NCBI GenBank assembly: GCA_036379955.1
Contig: DASVFR010000037.1
Location: forward strand, 1-64,000
Length of the DNA stretch: 64,000 bases
Origin: VRUE01 sp036379955
GTDB taxonomy: Bacteria > Actinomycetota > Thermoleophilia > Solirubrobacterales > 70-9
Direction of reading: 5' to 3'
Below the pieces are notes generated by a model, which was not told where the DNA came from, ran no database searches, and worked only from the letters and a program-made list of their open reading frames with translations. The translations under genes and the position numbers were made by a program. How positions within the stretch are numbered: the stretch's first letter is position 1; every line of letters begins with the position of its first letter. Of the stretch, positions 19,453-28,659 are shown one piece after another.

Positions 19453-21077
19453 AGCGCGTCGCCCTGCTCGCCCTGCTCGCGCTCGCCGGCGCCGGCCTCG
19501 GGGTCCGCTCTGCCGCCGCCGCCGAATGGCACTCCCAGCAGCCGATCGCGGCTGGGATCGAAGCCCCGGCGCCGCTCGGGCAGATCGGCGACGTCGAGTT
19601 CTGGGCTCCCAACCGCGGCATGCTGATCACGGCCGGCACCGGTGGCAGCCCAGCCGGGCTCTTCGCCTATGACGGCAGCGGCTGGTACCGCTACTCGACC
19701 GTATGCGGCGGCCACGAAGGGCGCATCGCCTGGGCCGGGCCCGATGAGTTCTGGACGATCTCCGATCAACCCCTCGGCCAGGAAACGGGCAAAGCGCCGC
19801 CGCAGCACATCTCCCTCTGCCACTTCAAGGACGGTCAGGTGGTCGCCTCCTACGCCGAGCCCGTCGGTCAGGCCGGCTCGTATCTGCCGATGAACGCGGC
19901 GGCGTGCGCGGGCCCGAGCGACTGCTGGTTCGCCGGCGACCGCCTACCGGGGACGAACAACGTCGGCGCCTTCCACCTGCACTGGGACGGCACCGCGTTG
20001 ACCGCGATCCCCTTGCTGATCGAGCCTCAGTCCGCGATCGTCGACCCCGGACGCTCGGTCGAGAGCCTCGCCTTCGAGGGCGGCACTCTCTACGAGAGCG
20101 TCGCGGTCGCTGCGGGCGACGCCCCCACGGTCGAGGAAGAAGAAGCGAGCGAACCCAGCTTCGTGCACCGCGTCGAGGCTGGCGGGGCGAAGCCCTTCGA
20201 ACCTCTCTTCCCGACCCAGCCGATCGACTACGGCGGCTCCGATCCGACCGAGCTCGAAGCGTTCCGCCTCAGTCGCGACGACCAGGGGCTCTGGGCGGTG
20301 GCCGGCGCGCTCGGCCCCTCGACGAAGGTGACGGCGCTGCGACTGGAAGCGGAAGGCCTCGAGCAGATCGCACTCGACGATCCGAGCGGCGCTCTCGGGG
20401 CCGGCACCGGAGTCGGCGGTCTCGGCGCCGAACCGGGCGGCGACGCCTGGCTCGGCTTCCAGGGCAGCGGCGAAGGGGCGGTGCCCCCCGCCCGCCTTGC
20501 CCACGTCCATCCCGACGGCACGGTCGAGGCGCCGATCTCGCTGCCCGTCGAAGGCAAAGGGCTTAGCCGCAAGGGTGCCGCCGGGCCGATCGCCTGCCCG
20601 GCCGACGAGCAGTGCTGGATGGCGACCGCGCTCGGCTGGCTCTTCCACCTCGGGCCCGACCCCTCGCAGGACACCGACCCCAGCATGCACGTCCTCGTCT
20701 CCTACCGGCCGCCCGACAACAGCTTGCCGAGCGTGCCGCCGATCTCGCTTCCCGTGGACGACTCCGAATCGGAACCGCCCCCGTCGTCGGAGCTCGAACC
20801 CGTCGAAGAGCCTTTCGGCGACGCTCTCCCGCGCTCCCTCTACTCGAAGCTGAAGCAGCACTTGATCGGCAAACGGGTGCTCGAGATGACCTTCGTCCTG
20901 CACGTCAAGGCGCACGTCCGCCTCGTCGCGCGGCGCAAGGGCGACGTCGTCGCCGATACCCCGCGCTACACGATGGCCAAGGGACCGCGCAGCGTGCGGT
21001 TGCGCCTCGACCCGAAGCGCTGGCCGACGAAGCTCGACCTGCAGGTTCACGCCGTGAAGACGAAGGGAAAGTCGTGA
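19449..21077 (+). CDS. Secreted propeller-like protein, function unknown
   Basis: 542 residues with a short clear signal peptide (MKRVALLALLALAGAGLGV...AAAA). The mature protein has repeated strand-turn units with GPDEFWTI, GPSDCWFAGD and ADEQCWMAT, resembling exported propeller repeats. It ends in an Ig-like domain (VLEMTFVLHVKAHVRLVARR...LRLDPKRWPTKLDLQVHA). Paired cysteines suggest disulfides. ATGA overlap with the preceding gene. Confidence 0.78.
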   Translation: MKRVALLALLALAGAGLGVRSAAAAEWHSQQPIAAGIEAPAPLGQIGDVEFWAPNRGMLITAGTGGSPAGLFAYDGSGWYRYSTVCGGHEGRIAWAGPDEFWTISDQPLGQETGKAPPQHISLCHFKDGQVVASYAEPVGQAGSYLPMNAAACAGPSDCWFAGDRLPGTNNVGAFHLHWDGTALTAIPLLIEPQSAIVDPGRSVESLAFEGGTLYESVAVAAGDAPTVEEEEASEPSFVHRVEAGGAKPFEPLFPTQPIDYGGSDPTELEAFRLSRDDQGLWAVAGALGPSTKVTALRLEAEGLEQIALDDPSGALGAGTGVGGLGAEPGGDAWLGFQGSGEGAVPPARLAHVHPDGTVEAPISLPVEGKGLSRKGAAGPIACPADEQCWMATALGWLFHLGPDPSQDTDPSMHVLVSYRPPDNSLPSVPPISLPVDDSESEPPPSSELEPVEEPFGDALPRSLYSKLKQHLIGKRVLEMTFVLHVKAHVRLVARRKGDVVADTPRYTMAKGPRSVRLRLDPKRWPTKLDLQVHAVKTKGKS

Positions 21078-24000
21078 GCCGGGCGCGCGCGGACAGGGCC
21101 CGCGGCCTGCTCGGCTTCACCTCGCTGGTGGCCGTCCTGGTCGCGGTCGTGTTGCTGGTGCGCCCGGTCGGTGCCGGCGCCGTGAGCGAGGGCCTCATCG
21201 CCCAGCCGGTCTTCGGCGCTCCCGCCGCCAGGTTCCTCGGCGCCTCGCCCGGCGAGGCTCCCGGCGAGGCCTGGGCGCTCGCCAAGGGCGCGGCAAAGAT
21301 CGTTCGCTATACGGATGCCGGCGGCTGGGAGACGATGCCAGGCCCCTTCGGGCCGGGCGGGGAACCGATCGAAGCGCTCCAGTTTGCCTCCGGGACGCTT
21401 GCCGGGCGCACGACGCCGGCCGGCGGGGTCGCGGTCGCCGCCCACAGAGTGCTCGGCGAGCAGATGGCGATCGTCCGCGACCCGGGCGGAAACCCGCGCC
21501 AGGCCTCCGGCTCCGGGGCGGCGCTCGAAGAAGGAGAGACGCTCTTTTCCGAAGAAGGGCCCAACGGCGTGCTGCTCGTCCCCGTCGAAGAGCCGGGCGG
21601 GAGCACGGGGTTCTTCGACGTCCCCGCGGTCGAATCGGGTGGCCCAAGGGCGGTGCTCCACTTCGACGGCGGCAGCTGGTCGCGGGAGCCGATCTGCGCC
21701 GGATTCGAACCGGGCTCAACATGCACCCCCCCGAGCTCCCACGTCAAGGTGCTGGCGATCGACGCCACCGGCCTCGAAAGCGCCTGGCTGCTGGCGAAGC
21801 AGCCCGAAGAAGGGCTCGGCCTCTTCCAGCGCGAAGCGGGCGGCGGCCCGGGCGGCGAAACCGTATGGCGTCAGCGCCAGCTCGGCCCGCCGGGGTCGCT
21901 GGGCTCGGTGTTCGCCCAGGAAGCCCCCGAATTCTCCGGCCCGGAACCCTTCACGGCCAAAGTCGCGGCCCGCGCCGCCGGCCAGCCCCTCACTGTCACC
22001 CCGGACGGGGTCTGGGTCGACGCCAGCCTCACGGTCGGGGGCGAAGCCCACGACGCGACGGTGTACTACGACGTCGCCGAAGGCAAGCTGACGGGCTCCT
22101 GGTGCGACCTGATCTCGGCGCCGGAGCTCTGCAAGTTCGAGCTGGGCGCCGAACTGCCGAGCGGCGGCGGCCGCAGCTTCGCCTGGCCGCCCGACGGGGG
22201 AGACGGCGACCCCTTCGGCCGGCGCTTGGTCACCGGGCTCGGGCAGGGTGCCGTTCTCGACCTCGAGGGGTCCGCGTTCCAGCGCCTGGCTCTCGCCGGC
22301 GGCAGCGCCGGCGCTGCCGAAGGGGCGGCGCTCGAGGAAACCGGCGAAGGCTGGCTGGGGGCGAACCCCCCCGTTCTCCTCACTCGCAATCCGGAATCGA
22401 GCCGCCTGGTTTCCTGGCCGGTGCCCTTCCGCCGCCCGCTGACGGCGATTGCGCCGCAGCCTGGGTCACCGATCGGAGATCTTGGCTCCGAAGCGCTCGC
22501 GGTGGGCGTCGAAGGGGAGGTCGCCCGCTACCTTCCCGGTCAGGGCTGGGTTGCCGAACCGCTTCTGACCGGCTCCGGCGCTCGCGCCAAGCCGACGCTG
22601 CGCGGCGTCGCCTGGCCCGAGCCGGGCCGCGCCTACGCGGTCGGCGACGGGGCTGCGATGTGGCTCTGGCAGAAGGCGACGGGCCTCTGGGAACCGGACC
22701 CCGCCGCGCCGCCGAACCTGGTCCGCGCCAACTTCACGGCGATCGCATTCGATCCCAACGACGCCAGCCGCGGCTACGCGGTCGGCAAGCAGGGGCTGCT
22801 GCTCGCCTACGGGCGCCAGTGGACGCAGGAGGCGCTGCCCGAAGGGGTCCCCGCGGAAGCGAACTTCACTTCGGTGACCTTCGCCGGCAATCAGGCGATC
22901 GCCATCTACAAGATGCCGGTCGACAAGAGCGGCAGCCCCGTCTACCGGGGGGGTGTCCTCGTCAACGACGGCTCCGGCTGGCGGGTCGACCAGGGCGCCG
23001 CCGAAGCGCTCGGCGGCGCCGTCCCCCAGCGGGTCGCCGGCCTGCCCGACGGCGGCGCAGCGATCGCCAGCGAAGAAAGCCGGGCGGGAAGCGGCGCGAT
23101 CGTGATCGAGCGTCAGGACGCGGGCGGGCCCTGGCAGGTCGCGCCGGGCAGCCTCTCCGGGTACCCCGCCGCTCTGGCGGCGATCCGCGAAGGCGGCCAG
23201 GTGCGGGCGATAGTCGCCGCCTCGCCGGGGCAGGGCGTCGAAGACATGAACACCGATGCCGACCAGGTCTACGCCCAGCCGGCCCCCGGCTCGCCGCCCC
23301 TTCTCACCTCGCCCTACCCGCTTCCGATCAGCGGCTACGTCGTGCGTCAGACCGCGACCGGATGGCGCGACGAACAGCACGAGTCCTACCCGCTGCCGGC
23401 GCGGGTCGAAGGGCAGGACCTATACGACCTGCCGCGCCGTCCCGACCCGATGCTGGCCCTGCTGATCGGTCCCGGCGGGGGACAGGGCTGGGCCGTGGGC
23501 GGCGAAACCGGCACCGGGGTGCAGTTCCAGGGCAGCTCGATCCAAACGGCCGGCGTGATGCGCTACGGCCCCGACGCGGCTCCCCCTGAAAACGTGTCTT
23601 CGGCGCCCGTCTCGTCGGAATCCGGCGTGGCGACCTTCGCGGTTGGCGGCAACGCCCAGTGCGCCGGGCCCTGCGCGGACCTGGCCGGGACCGGGATCGG
23701 ACCGGACGTCTGGCTGCGCGCCGCGGTGGGGCGGGCGGCGGGGATCGCGCCGCAACCGCGCGCCTTCCTCTACACCGGCCCGGGGGTTGCCGACGAAAGC
23801 TCCACCCGCCTCGGGCAGCTCGGCTTCGGCCGCGAGGAGGCCGCCTACGCCAGTCGCCTCCGAGCGGCGGCTGGCTCGATGCCGACCTTCGCTGCCCCAT
23901 CCGGCCCGGACCTCGACCGCAACGGCTCCCTCGGCGCCTTCGAAACTGCCTTCTCGAAGGCCGCCTACTACTCCTTCGACTCGGCCGGCGCCGGCGGGAC

Positions 24001-25453
24001 GGTGCGGGTGATCGTGCTCGACTACTCGGCGCCGACGCTCGGCGACGCGCAAAGTTGCTGGCTGGCGGGGGAACTCGGCCAGGCGGGCCAGGACGGGGTG
24101 CCGGCGATCGTCGTCGGCAACCGCGACGTGGCCCGGCAGGCGCCAAACGCGGCGGGCGACGCCGCCCAGACGGTCTCGATCCTGGTCAACGGCACGCCGC
24201 CGCCGGGCTGCTCGCCGGGCGTCCCCGCGAGCGGCGCCTCGGCCTACTTCTTCGACTTCCCCGAACAGGATCGCGCCTACCGGCTCGTGTCCGGTGCCCG
24301 CTCGATCCCCGCCTACGGCAGCGGCACGCTCGGCTACCTTGCGCCGCAGCGCCCGCAGGAAACCGATTACGTCGGCGCCAGCGGCTTCCTGCTCGCTTCG
24401 GTCGACGTCGCGGAGCGGGACCCGGCGACCAATGTCGCGCCGGTGACGACGCGGCTGATCCCGACGATCGGCGCCCTGGCGCTCGACGCGACCGACGGCA
24501 CCCTGCTGCGCCGCAGCCAGCCGGCGCTCTTCCGCGCCCTCGCTCGCCGGCCGCTGGCCGGCCCGGAGTGCAGCGGCAACTCCGCGCCGAGGTTCTGCGA
24601 AGCCGTGCGCCCCGACCCCTACGTGCCGATCCCGAGCCAGTGCTCGGGGACGCGCTGCTCGTCTGCGGTCTTCCCCGAGTACGCCTTCACGTCTTCCAAC
24701 CCGGACATCGCCGACTTCGTCGCCGCCGACCCCGGATCGCCCAACCCGCGCACCGTCCTCCTGCGCGACGGCAAACCGGTCCTCGCCTCGACCTCGGGCC
24801 TGCTCTGCGCCTTCAACGCCGGCACCACCACGGTCACGATCGCCACCGGCGGACTCTCCTACTCGACCAAGGTGACCGTGCTCGCCGGCTCGGTGCAGCG
24901 TCCCTGCGGGACGACGCCGCTGCGGAACAAGCAGGTCAAGGACGAAGCGCCCGTGTCGCCGCCGCCGATAGCGGAAAATCCCGGATTCCAACCCGGGCAG
25001 AGCCCGCTCCCGCCTCCACCGGCCCCCTCCTCGCCCACTCCGGCCCCGGCGCCGATCGTCCACCACGTGCCGCCGTCGCCGGTACCGCCGCTGGCGATCG
25101 CGCCCTTCGTGACGCCCACCCTGGCCCCGCCGCCGGTGGTTCCGATCGTGCCGCCGCCACCGGTTCCGGCGGCGCAGCCGACGCCGCCGAGCGGCACCTC
25201 GCCGGTGAGCGAACGCGAAGAAGAGGTCGCCTACGACCTCGTGCACCACGCGGTCGCGGCGCGGCCGTTCCAGGCTCCGGCGACCGCCTTCGCCGCCCCC
25301 GGCCAGTCCTCCGGGGGCGGCGGGCCGAGCCCCCTCCCGGTCGCCCTCGCGGCGCTCGCAGCCCTGGCCGCAGCGGGCGCGATCCGCGGCGGCCGCTCCC
25401 GTCGCCATTCCGAGCTTGCCTACGAAGCCACGACACATAGGAGGTACCGATGA
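21074..25453 (+). CDS. Giant surface protein: propeller repeats, phosphoesterase-like region, C-terminal TM
   Basis: About 1,459 residues and the largest gene in the operon. An N-terminal hydrophobic segment (SLVAVLVAVVLLVRPVGAGA) leads to YCF48-like repeats (AYAVGDGAAMWLW, GYAVGKQGLLLAYGRQW, GWAVGGETGTG). A later part, VRVIVLDYSAP...CWLAGELGQ...VPAIVVGNRDV, resembles a calcineurin-type phosphoesterase with the usual GH replaced by GN. A Big-like strand set, a Pro-rich linker and a terminal helix (LPVALAALAALAAAGAI) followed by Arg residues anchor it. The GTG start overlaps the upstream TGA as GTGA. No LPXTG motif was found. Confidence 0.75.
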   Translation: MSRARADRARGLLGFTSLVAVLVAVVLLVRPVGAGAVSEGLIAQPVFGAPAARFLGASPGEAPGEAWALAKGAAKIVRYTDAGGWETMPGPFGPGGEPIEALQFASGTLAGRTTPAGGVAVAAHRVLGEQMAIVRDPGGNPRQASGSGAALEEGETLFSEEGPNGVLLVPVEEPGGSTGFFDVPAVESGGPRAVLHFDGGSWSREPICAGFEPGSTCTPPSSHVKVLAIDATGLESAWLLAKQPEEGLGLFQREAGGGPGGETVWRQRQLGPPGSLGSVFAQEAPEFSGPEPFTAKVAARAAGQPLTVTPDGVWVDASLTVGGEAHDATVYYDVAEGKLTGSWCDLISAPELCKFELGAELPSGGGRSFAWPPDGGDGDPFGRRLVTGLGQGAVLDLEGSAFQRLALAGGSAGAAEGAALEETGEGWLGANPPVLLTRNPESSRLVSWPVPFRRPLTAIAPQPGSPIGDLGSEALAVGVEGEVARYLPGQGWVAEPLLTGSGARAKPTLRGVAWPEPGRAYAVGDGAAMWLWQKATGLWEPDPAAPPNLVRANFTAIAFDPNDASRGYAVGKQGLLLAYGRQWTQEALPEGVPAEANFTSVTFAGNQAIAIYKMPVDKSGSPVYRGGVLVNDGSGWRVDQGAAEALGGAVPQRVAGLPDGGAAIASEESRAGSGAIVIERQDAGGPWQVAPGSLSGYPAALAAIREGGQVRAIVAASPGQGVEDMNTDADQVYAQPAPGSPPLLTSPYPLPISGYVVRQTATGWRDEQHESYPLPARVEGQDLYDLPRRPDPMLALLIGPGGGQGWAVGGETGTGVQFQGSSIQTAGVMRYGPDAAPPENVSSAPVSSESGVATFAVGGNAQCAGPCADLAGTGIGPDVWLRAAVGRAAGIAPQPRAFLYTGPGVADESSTRLGQLGFGREEAAYASRLRAAAGSMPTFAAPSGPDLDRNGSLGAFETAFSKAAYYSFDSAGAGGTVRVIVLDYSAPTLGDAQSCWLAGELGQAGQDGVPAIVVGNRDVARQAPNAAGDAAQTVSILVNGTPPPGCSPGVPASGASAYFFDFPEQDRAYRLVSGARSIPAYGSGTLGYLAPQRPQETDYVGASGFLLASVDVAERDPATNVAPVTTRLIPTIGALALDATDGTLLRRSQPALFRALARRPLAGPECSGNSAPRFCEAVRPDPYVPIPSQCSGTRCSSAVFPEYAFTSSNPDIADFVAADPGSPNPRTVLLRDGKPVLASTSGLLCAFNAGTTTVTIATGGLSYSTKVTVLAGSVQRPCGTTPLRNKQVKDEAPVSPPPIAENPGFQPGQSPLPPPPAPSSPTPAPAPIVHHVPPSPVPPLAIAPFVTPTLAPPPVVPIVPPPPVPAAQPTPPSGTSPVSEREEEVAYDLVHHAVAARPFQAPATAFAAPGQSSGGGGPSPLPVALAALAALAAAGAIRGGRSRRHSELAYEATTHRRYR

Positions 25454-26166
25454 ACTCGCCCGCCACGTCCCCGACCGCCGGCTACCGGCGCGACCCGTTC
25501 GCCGTCGCGGCGCTGCTCGTCTCGCTCGTCGCCCTGGTCTTCTCGATGGGCGGCGCCGCACCGGCCAAGCGACATGGGCACGGCAAGCACGGGAGCGGCA
25601 AGGCGCTGAGCAGCCTCAAGGCCCAGTGCCCGATCTCGAACGCGATCAAGTTCGGCACCTGGTGCCTGGAATCGGCGCCCTACCGGGTCCCCGTGGCCGA
25701 CACCGGCAAGAACGACTACTTCTACGCGGCGCAGACCTGCGCCCGCGAAGGCGGCTGGCTGCCCAGCGCCGCGCAGCTGATCGGCGCCGCCGCCAAGGCC
25801 TCGCTGCAGAGCACGATCGACGACGACCCGGCCACCTCCGGTCGCGAAGAATTCCCCGACCCGACGCGCGGCTTCAAGGACAAGCGCGAGATGAGCGGCG
25901 ATCTCTTCACGACCACCGCCGGCTCCGCCGCCGCCGGCTCGGAGGGCGTCACCGCCGGCGCAAAGGGGAACCAGGCGCAGGGCGAACCCGATCCGACGCC
26001 GATGCCGGCCAACCCCTCGCCCGAAACGCTGCAGTACGTGACCGTCTACGACAACCACAACATCGGCGGCTTCGCCGGCGGGGCGCCGGTGGGCAAGCCG
26101 GAGAGCTTCCGCTGCGCCTACGCCGTGGGGGCGCAGGGCAAACCGAAGATGTCGGCGGGGAGCTGA
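25450..26166 (+). CDS. Membrane-anchored protein closing the secreted operon
   Basis: 238 residues. One N-terminal transmembrane or signal-anchor helix (FAVAALLVSLVALVFSMG, about 18-35), a His/Lys/Gly-rich linker, then an extracellular domain with four cysteines (QCPIS, TWCLE, QTCARE, FRCAYAV) likely forming disulfides. The pattern WCLESAPYR...QTCAREGGWLPSAAQL resembles the core of a small C-type-lectin-like or FGE-like fold, but that is weak. ATGA overlap with the giant gene. A 68-bp hairpin follows. Confidence 0.7.
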   Translation: MNSPATSPTAGYRRDPFAVAALLVSLVALVFSMGGAAPAKRHGHGKHGSGKALSSLKAQCPISNAIKFGTWCLESAPYRVPVADTGKNDYFYAAQTCAREGGWLPSAAQLIGAAAKASLQSTIDDDPATSGREEFPDPTRGFKDKREMSGDLFTTTAGSAAAGSEGVTAGAKGNQAQGEPDPTPMPANPSPETLQYVTVYDNHNIGGFAGGAPVGKPESFRCAYAVGAQGKPKMSAGS

Positions 26167-26188
26167 TCCCCAACCTTGGGTCGTTTGA

Positions 26189-26256
26189 GGGCCGTCACCC
26201 CCAGGTCGGCGGACGCGCTTTGCGCTGAGTGTCCGGCGACCCGGGGGTGACGGCCC
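26189..26256. repeat. 68-bp covarying hairpin, copy B (inverted)
   Basis: Same length and core as copy A but in the opposite orientation: the loop reads GCGCTTTGCGCTGAGT. The outer arms (GGGCCGTCACCCCC with its complement) differ from copies A and C yet pair fully. It follows the last gene of the secreted operon. Confidence 0.8.
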
Positions 26257-26303
26257 TTACGGCTGCGAGGGTTGGACTAGCTTGCGCCGGGTAGCGGTTG
26301 GGG

Positions 26304-26726
26304 ATGCAACCTAGAGCGCTGTACGTCGTTGGCTTGATCGTCGTTGCTTTTGGCCTCGTTGCTTGCGGTGGGGGAGGAGGGGACGGCGATACGACCGCGA
26401 CCGAATCCACGACCGAATCGAGCTCGGAACCGAGCGGTGGGAACGCGGCGGCGCCAAGCGGGGACGCGGTGCGCTCGGCGAAGGTGGAGATCGCTAATTT
26501 CGCCTACGACCCCGATCCGGTGACGATCGAGGAAGGCGGCAAGGTGATTTGGATCAACCGCGACTCGGCACCGCACACGGCGACGGCGGAAGACGGCAGC
26601 TTCGACACCGGCACCCTGGAGGAAGGCAAGCTCAAGTCCGAGACCTTCAAGGAACCGGGCACCTACGCCTACGTCTGCTCGATCCACCCGCAGATGCACG
26701 GCACCGTCGAAGTCGTCGGCGGCTGA
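26304..26726 (+). CDS. Cupredoxin (plastocyanin-like) lipoprotein
   Basis: 140 residues. A type II signal peptide ends in the lipobox LVAC (C21), followed by a Gly/Thr/Ser linker. The cupredoxin domain (about 57-140) has the four type-1 copper ligands: H91 (APHTA), C125 (YVC), H128 (IHPQ) and M131. It would carry electrons at the outer face of the membrane. ATG 26304 is preferred over TTG 26298. No partner oxidase or reductase lies nearby. Confidence 0.9.
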   Translation: MQPRALYVVGLIVVAFGLVACGGGGGDGDTTATESTTESSSEPSGGNAAAPSGDAVRSAKVEIANFAYDPDPVTIEEGGKVIWINRDSAPHTATAEDGSFDTGTLEEGKLKSETFKEPGTYAYVCSIHPQMHGTVEVVGG

Positions 26727-26752
26727 GCAAGAACGGCCCGCCTCGGCTCTGG

Positions 26753-28063
26753 TCAGCGGCGCGGCAGGCTGAGGCGGTGCGTCTTGCGAATCGCTTCGAT
26801 GCGGTCTTCTGGGATGCCGGCGGCGGCGGCTAGTTGTGCCCAGTTTTCGGTTGCTTCGGTGGCCCGGGCGATCAGCTCGTCAGCTTTGCCGCGTTTGATT
26901 GCGACAAGCTCGGCAACCGCGTGGAGGTCGGCGCGGGCGATCTCGTCGCGCTTGCCGTTGATCGACATCTGGTGGGCGGACGTCCAGCGGCCAGTCGGGT
27001 TGTAGGCGTAGACGACGTCGAAGGCGGGGGAGAGCGACCAGCGGCCCTCGCGGTCCATGAGGAAGGCGATGTTCTTGACGTGGTCGTCCTGGTTGCGGGC
27101 GACTACGTTGAAGGCCATTCGTAGGAACTGCTGCTCGATCGCACCGCGCGGCAAACCAAGGCGACGAACGACCTGGAAGGCCTGCTCGTAGGAGTTGGCG
27201 CCCGGCTGGCGGTAGTCGAGGTGGGCGAGGCCCGCGAGCGACTGCATGTGCAGCTTGTCGCCGCTAGGACGGCGGTCGAAGCGGCGGGTCATGAAGTGGC
27301 GGCGCCCGTTCTCCTCCAGCAGGCGGCACTCGGTCATCTCGATGCCGGCGGCGGCGGCCATTCGCGAATAGACCCACTCGATTGCGCCGTAACCTCGCGA
27401 GGCGCCCAAGTCGCGGGTGTTGTACTCGACTCCGTCGAACTTGAGGATCCAGTGCTCGAAGCCTGGATCGACCCCGAGCTGGCCAGAGCGCACCTCGTTC
27501 GTCTCGGGGTCGAGCGCGATCAGCGCCTTGGCCCGCGCTCCACCCGCGGAGGTGCCTACCCGAAGGATCTCCTTCAGCGCCTGCTCTCGCTCGGGTTTGG
27601 CGAGGGAGGCCGTCAGATCGGCTCGTTGGGCCATCACCTCGGCCGCCAGCTCGGCGAGAGCGGCGACGTCAATAGCGTGGCTCTTGGTCGGCCGGGGTCC
27701 GGTCGACGGGCGGAACTCGAGCGCTCCCATCCCGCGCTGGCCGATGTAACAGAGGCGCTCGACCGCATCGAAGCTTCCAGGGTCGCGGTCTTGGGTTGCC
27801 AGCCAAGCGTCGATCAGGGCGTTCCCGTAACGGTCGGGAAGCGAGTCGGCCAGCAGACCCGGCAATCCGGCGAAGCTCTCGCTGGAGAGGGCCGGGAAGC
27901 GATAGCGCCGGTTGCCGACCAGCGGCATCTCGATCGGCGACAGCTCGATCCCGCTGCGGGCGAAGTCGGGGTCGTACTCGAAGGCGGCTGCCGTTTCCGC
28001 GTCCGGTTGCGACACGGCCCCTACCCGAGTGCCCCAGAGCAGTACCTCGGCAAGTCCGTTCAA
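26753..28063 (-). CDS. hipA: HipA-family serine/threonine kinase toxin
   Basis: 436 residues, the usual HipA length. HipA kinases phosphorylate targets such as glutamyl-tRNA synthetase and cause growth arrest. The N-terminal HipA subdomain 1 includes LPDRYGNAL (75-83). A Gly-rich VGTSAGGARAKAL loop lies at 169-181, the ATP-contacting lysine is K208 (WILKFD), the catalytic loop is NQDDHVKN (324-331), and the metal Asp is D349 in SPAFDVVY. All key residues look intact. The ATG overlaps the upstream antitoxin stop by 4 bases. Confidence 0.92.
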   Translation of the reverse strand: MNGLAEVLLWGTRVGAVSQPDAETAAAFEYDPDFARSGIELSPIEMPLVGNRRYRFPALSSESFAGLPGLLADSLPDRYGNALIDAWLATQDRDPGSFDAVERLCYIGQRGMGALEFRPSTGPRPTKSHAIDVAALAELAAEVMAQRADLTASLAKPEREQALKEILRVGTSAGGARAKALIALDPETNEVRSGQLGVDPGFEHWILKFDGVEYNTRDLGASRGYGAIEWVYSRMAAAAGIEMTECRLLEENGRRHFMTRRFDRRPSGDKLHMQSLAGLAHLDYRQPGANSYEQAFQVVRRLGLPRGAIEQQFLRMAFNVVARNQDDHVKNIAFLMDREGRWSLSPAFDVVYAYNPTGRWTSAHQMSINGKRDEIARADLHAVAELVAIKRGKADELIARATEATENWAQLAAAAGIPEDRIEAIRKTHRLSLPRR

Positions 28064-28431
28064 GTGTCTTCCCTTGCTTCTTCGTCTCCCCAGCGCCAGC
28101 CCTCACGTGACGCCTCGATCTCGGTGAGACGCGAGGATCGAGCTCGCTGTCGCCGGCGCCCGCGCCGCTCGACTTCATCGATCGGGCTGGGCCCTGGGGG
28201 AGGAAGGAGGCTCTCGAGGCCATCGAGCAGGTCGAGGACGCGCAGGACGCGAACGAAGTTGATCAACGAGGGAGATTCCCCCGCCTCCATCCGCTGCAAA
28301 GTGACCCGGCCGATGCCGGCGTCCTCCGCGACTTCGGCCTGGCTGAGATTGCGCTCCAGACGCGCCTCCCGCAGGCGCCTCCCCAGCTCTTCCAAGACCA
28401 CCGGATCCGAACCAAAAAGCGCCTTATCCAT
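28060..28431 (-). CDS. hipB: HipB-like XRE-family antitoxin
   Basis: 123 residues. An XRE helix-turn-helix (about 12-70: LREARLERNLSQAEVAEDAG, IGRVTLQRMEAGESP) is followed by a charged Arg/Glu-rich tail. It should bind and neutralise HipA and repress the operon. TATATT (minus strand, 28446-28441) ends 9 bases before the ATG, so translation is probably leaderless. Repeated TTTGAGA half-sites cover the promoter. Confidence 0.88.
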   Translation of the reverse strand: MDKALFGSDPVVLEELGRRLREARLERNLSQAEVAEDAGIGRVTLQRMEAGESPSLINFVRVLRVLDLLDGLESLLPPPGPSPIDEVERRGRRRQRARSSRLTEIEASREGWRWGDEEAREDT

Positions 28432-28490
28432 AGTGTCTCAAATATAAAGCATTATCTCAAAATACAGGGATAAAGCTTCACTTTTGAGGC
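28432..28490 (-). promoter_or_regulatory. hipBA promoter with TTTGAGA operator repeats
   Basis: TCTCAAATAT (28436-28445) and TCTCAAAATA (28455-28464) are direct repeats 19 bp apart on the plus strand; TTTTGAGG (28482-28489) is an inverted third copy. They overlap the -10 box of the leaderless hipB message, as expected for HipB autorepression. The stretch is strikingly AT-rich against its surroundings. Confidence 0.6.
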
Positions 28491-28572
28491 ACAACATGAA
28501 CTCTGCTTATCGGGTGATGTGCTTGCGGTCTGACCCGGCCGTTGCGACCTGACCCTGCCCCTGAACCGGAAA

Positions 28573-28640
28573 GGGCCGGTCCCCGGGGGTCGCCGGACAC
28601 TCAGCGCGAAGCGCGTCCGCCGACCCCCGGGGACCGGCCC
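28573..28640. repeat. 68-bp covarying hairpin, copy C
   Basis: Core identical to copy A; outer arms GGGCCGGTCCCCGG and its complement pair with a single mismatch over 26 bases. It lies 19 bases beyond the stop of the third sdh-operon gene, where a terminator would be expected. Confidence 0.82.
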
Positions 28641-28659
28641 CCAAACGCTTCGAGTCAGA

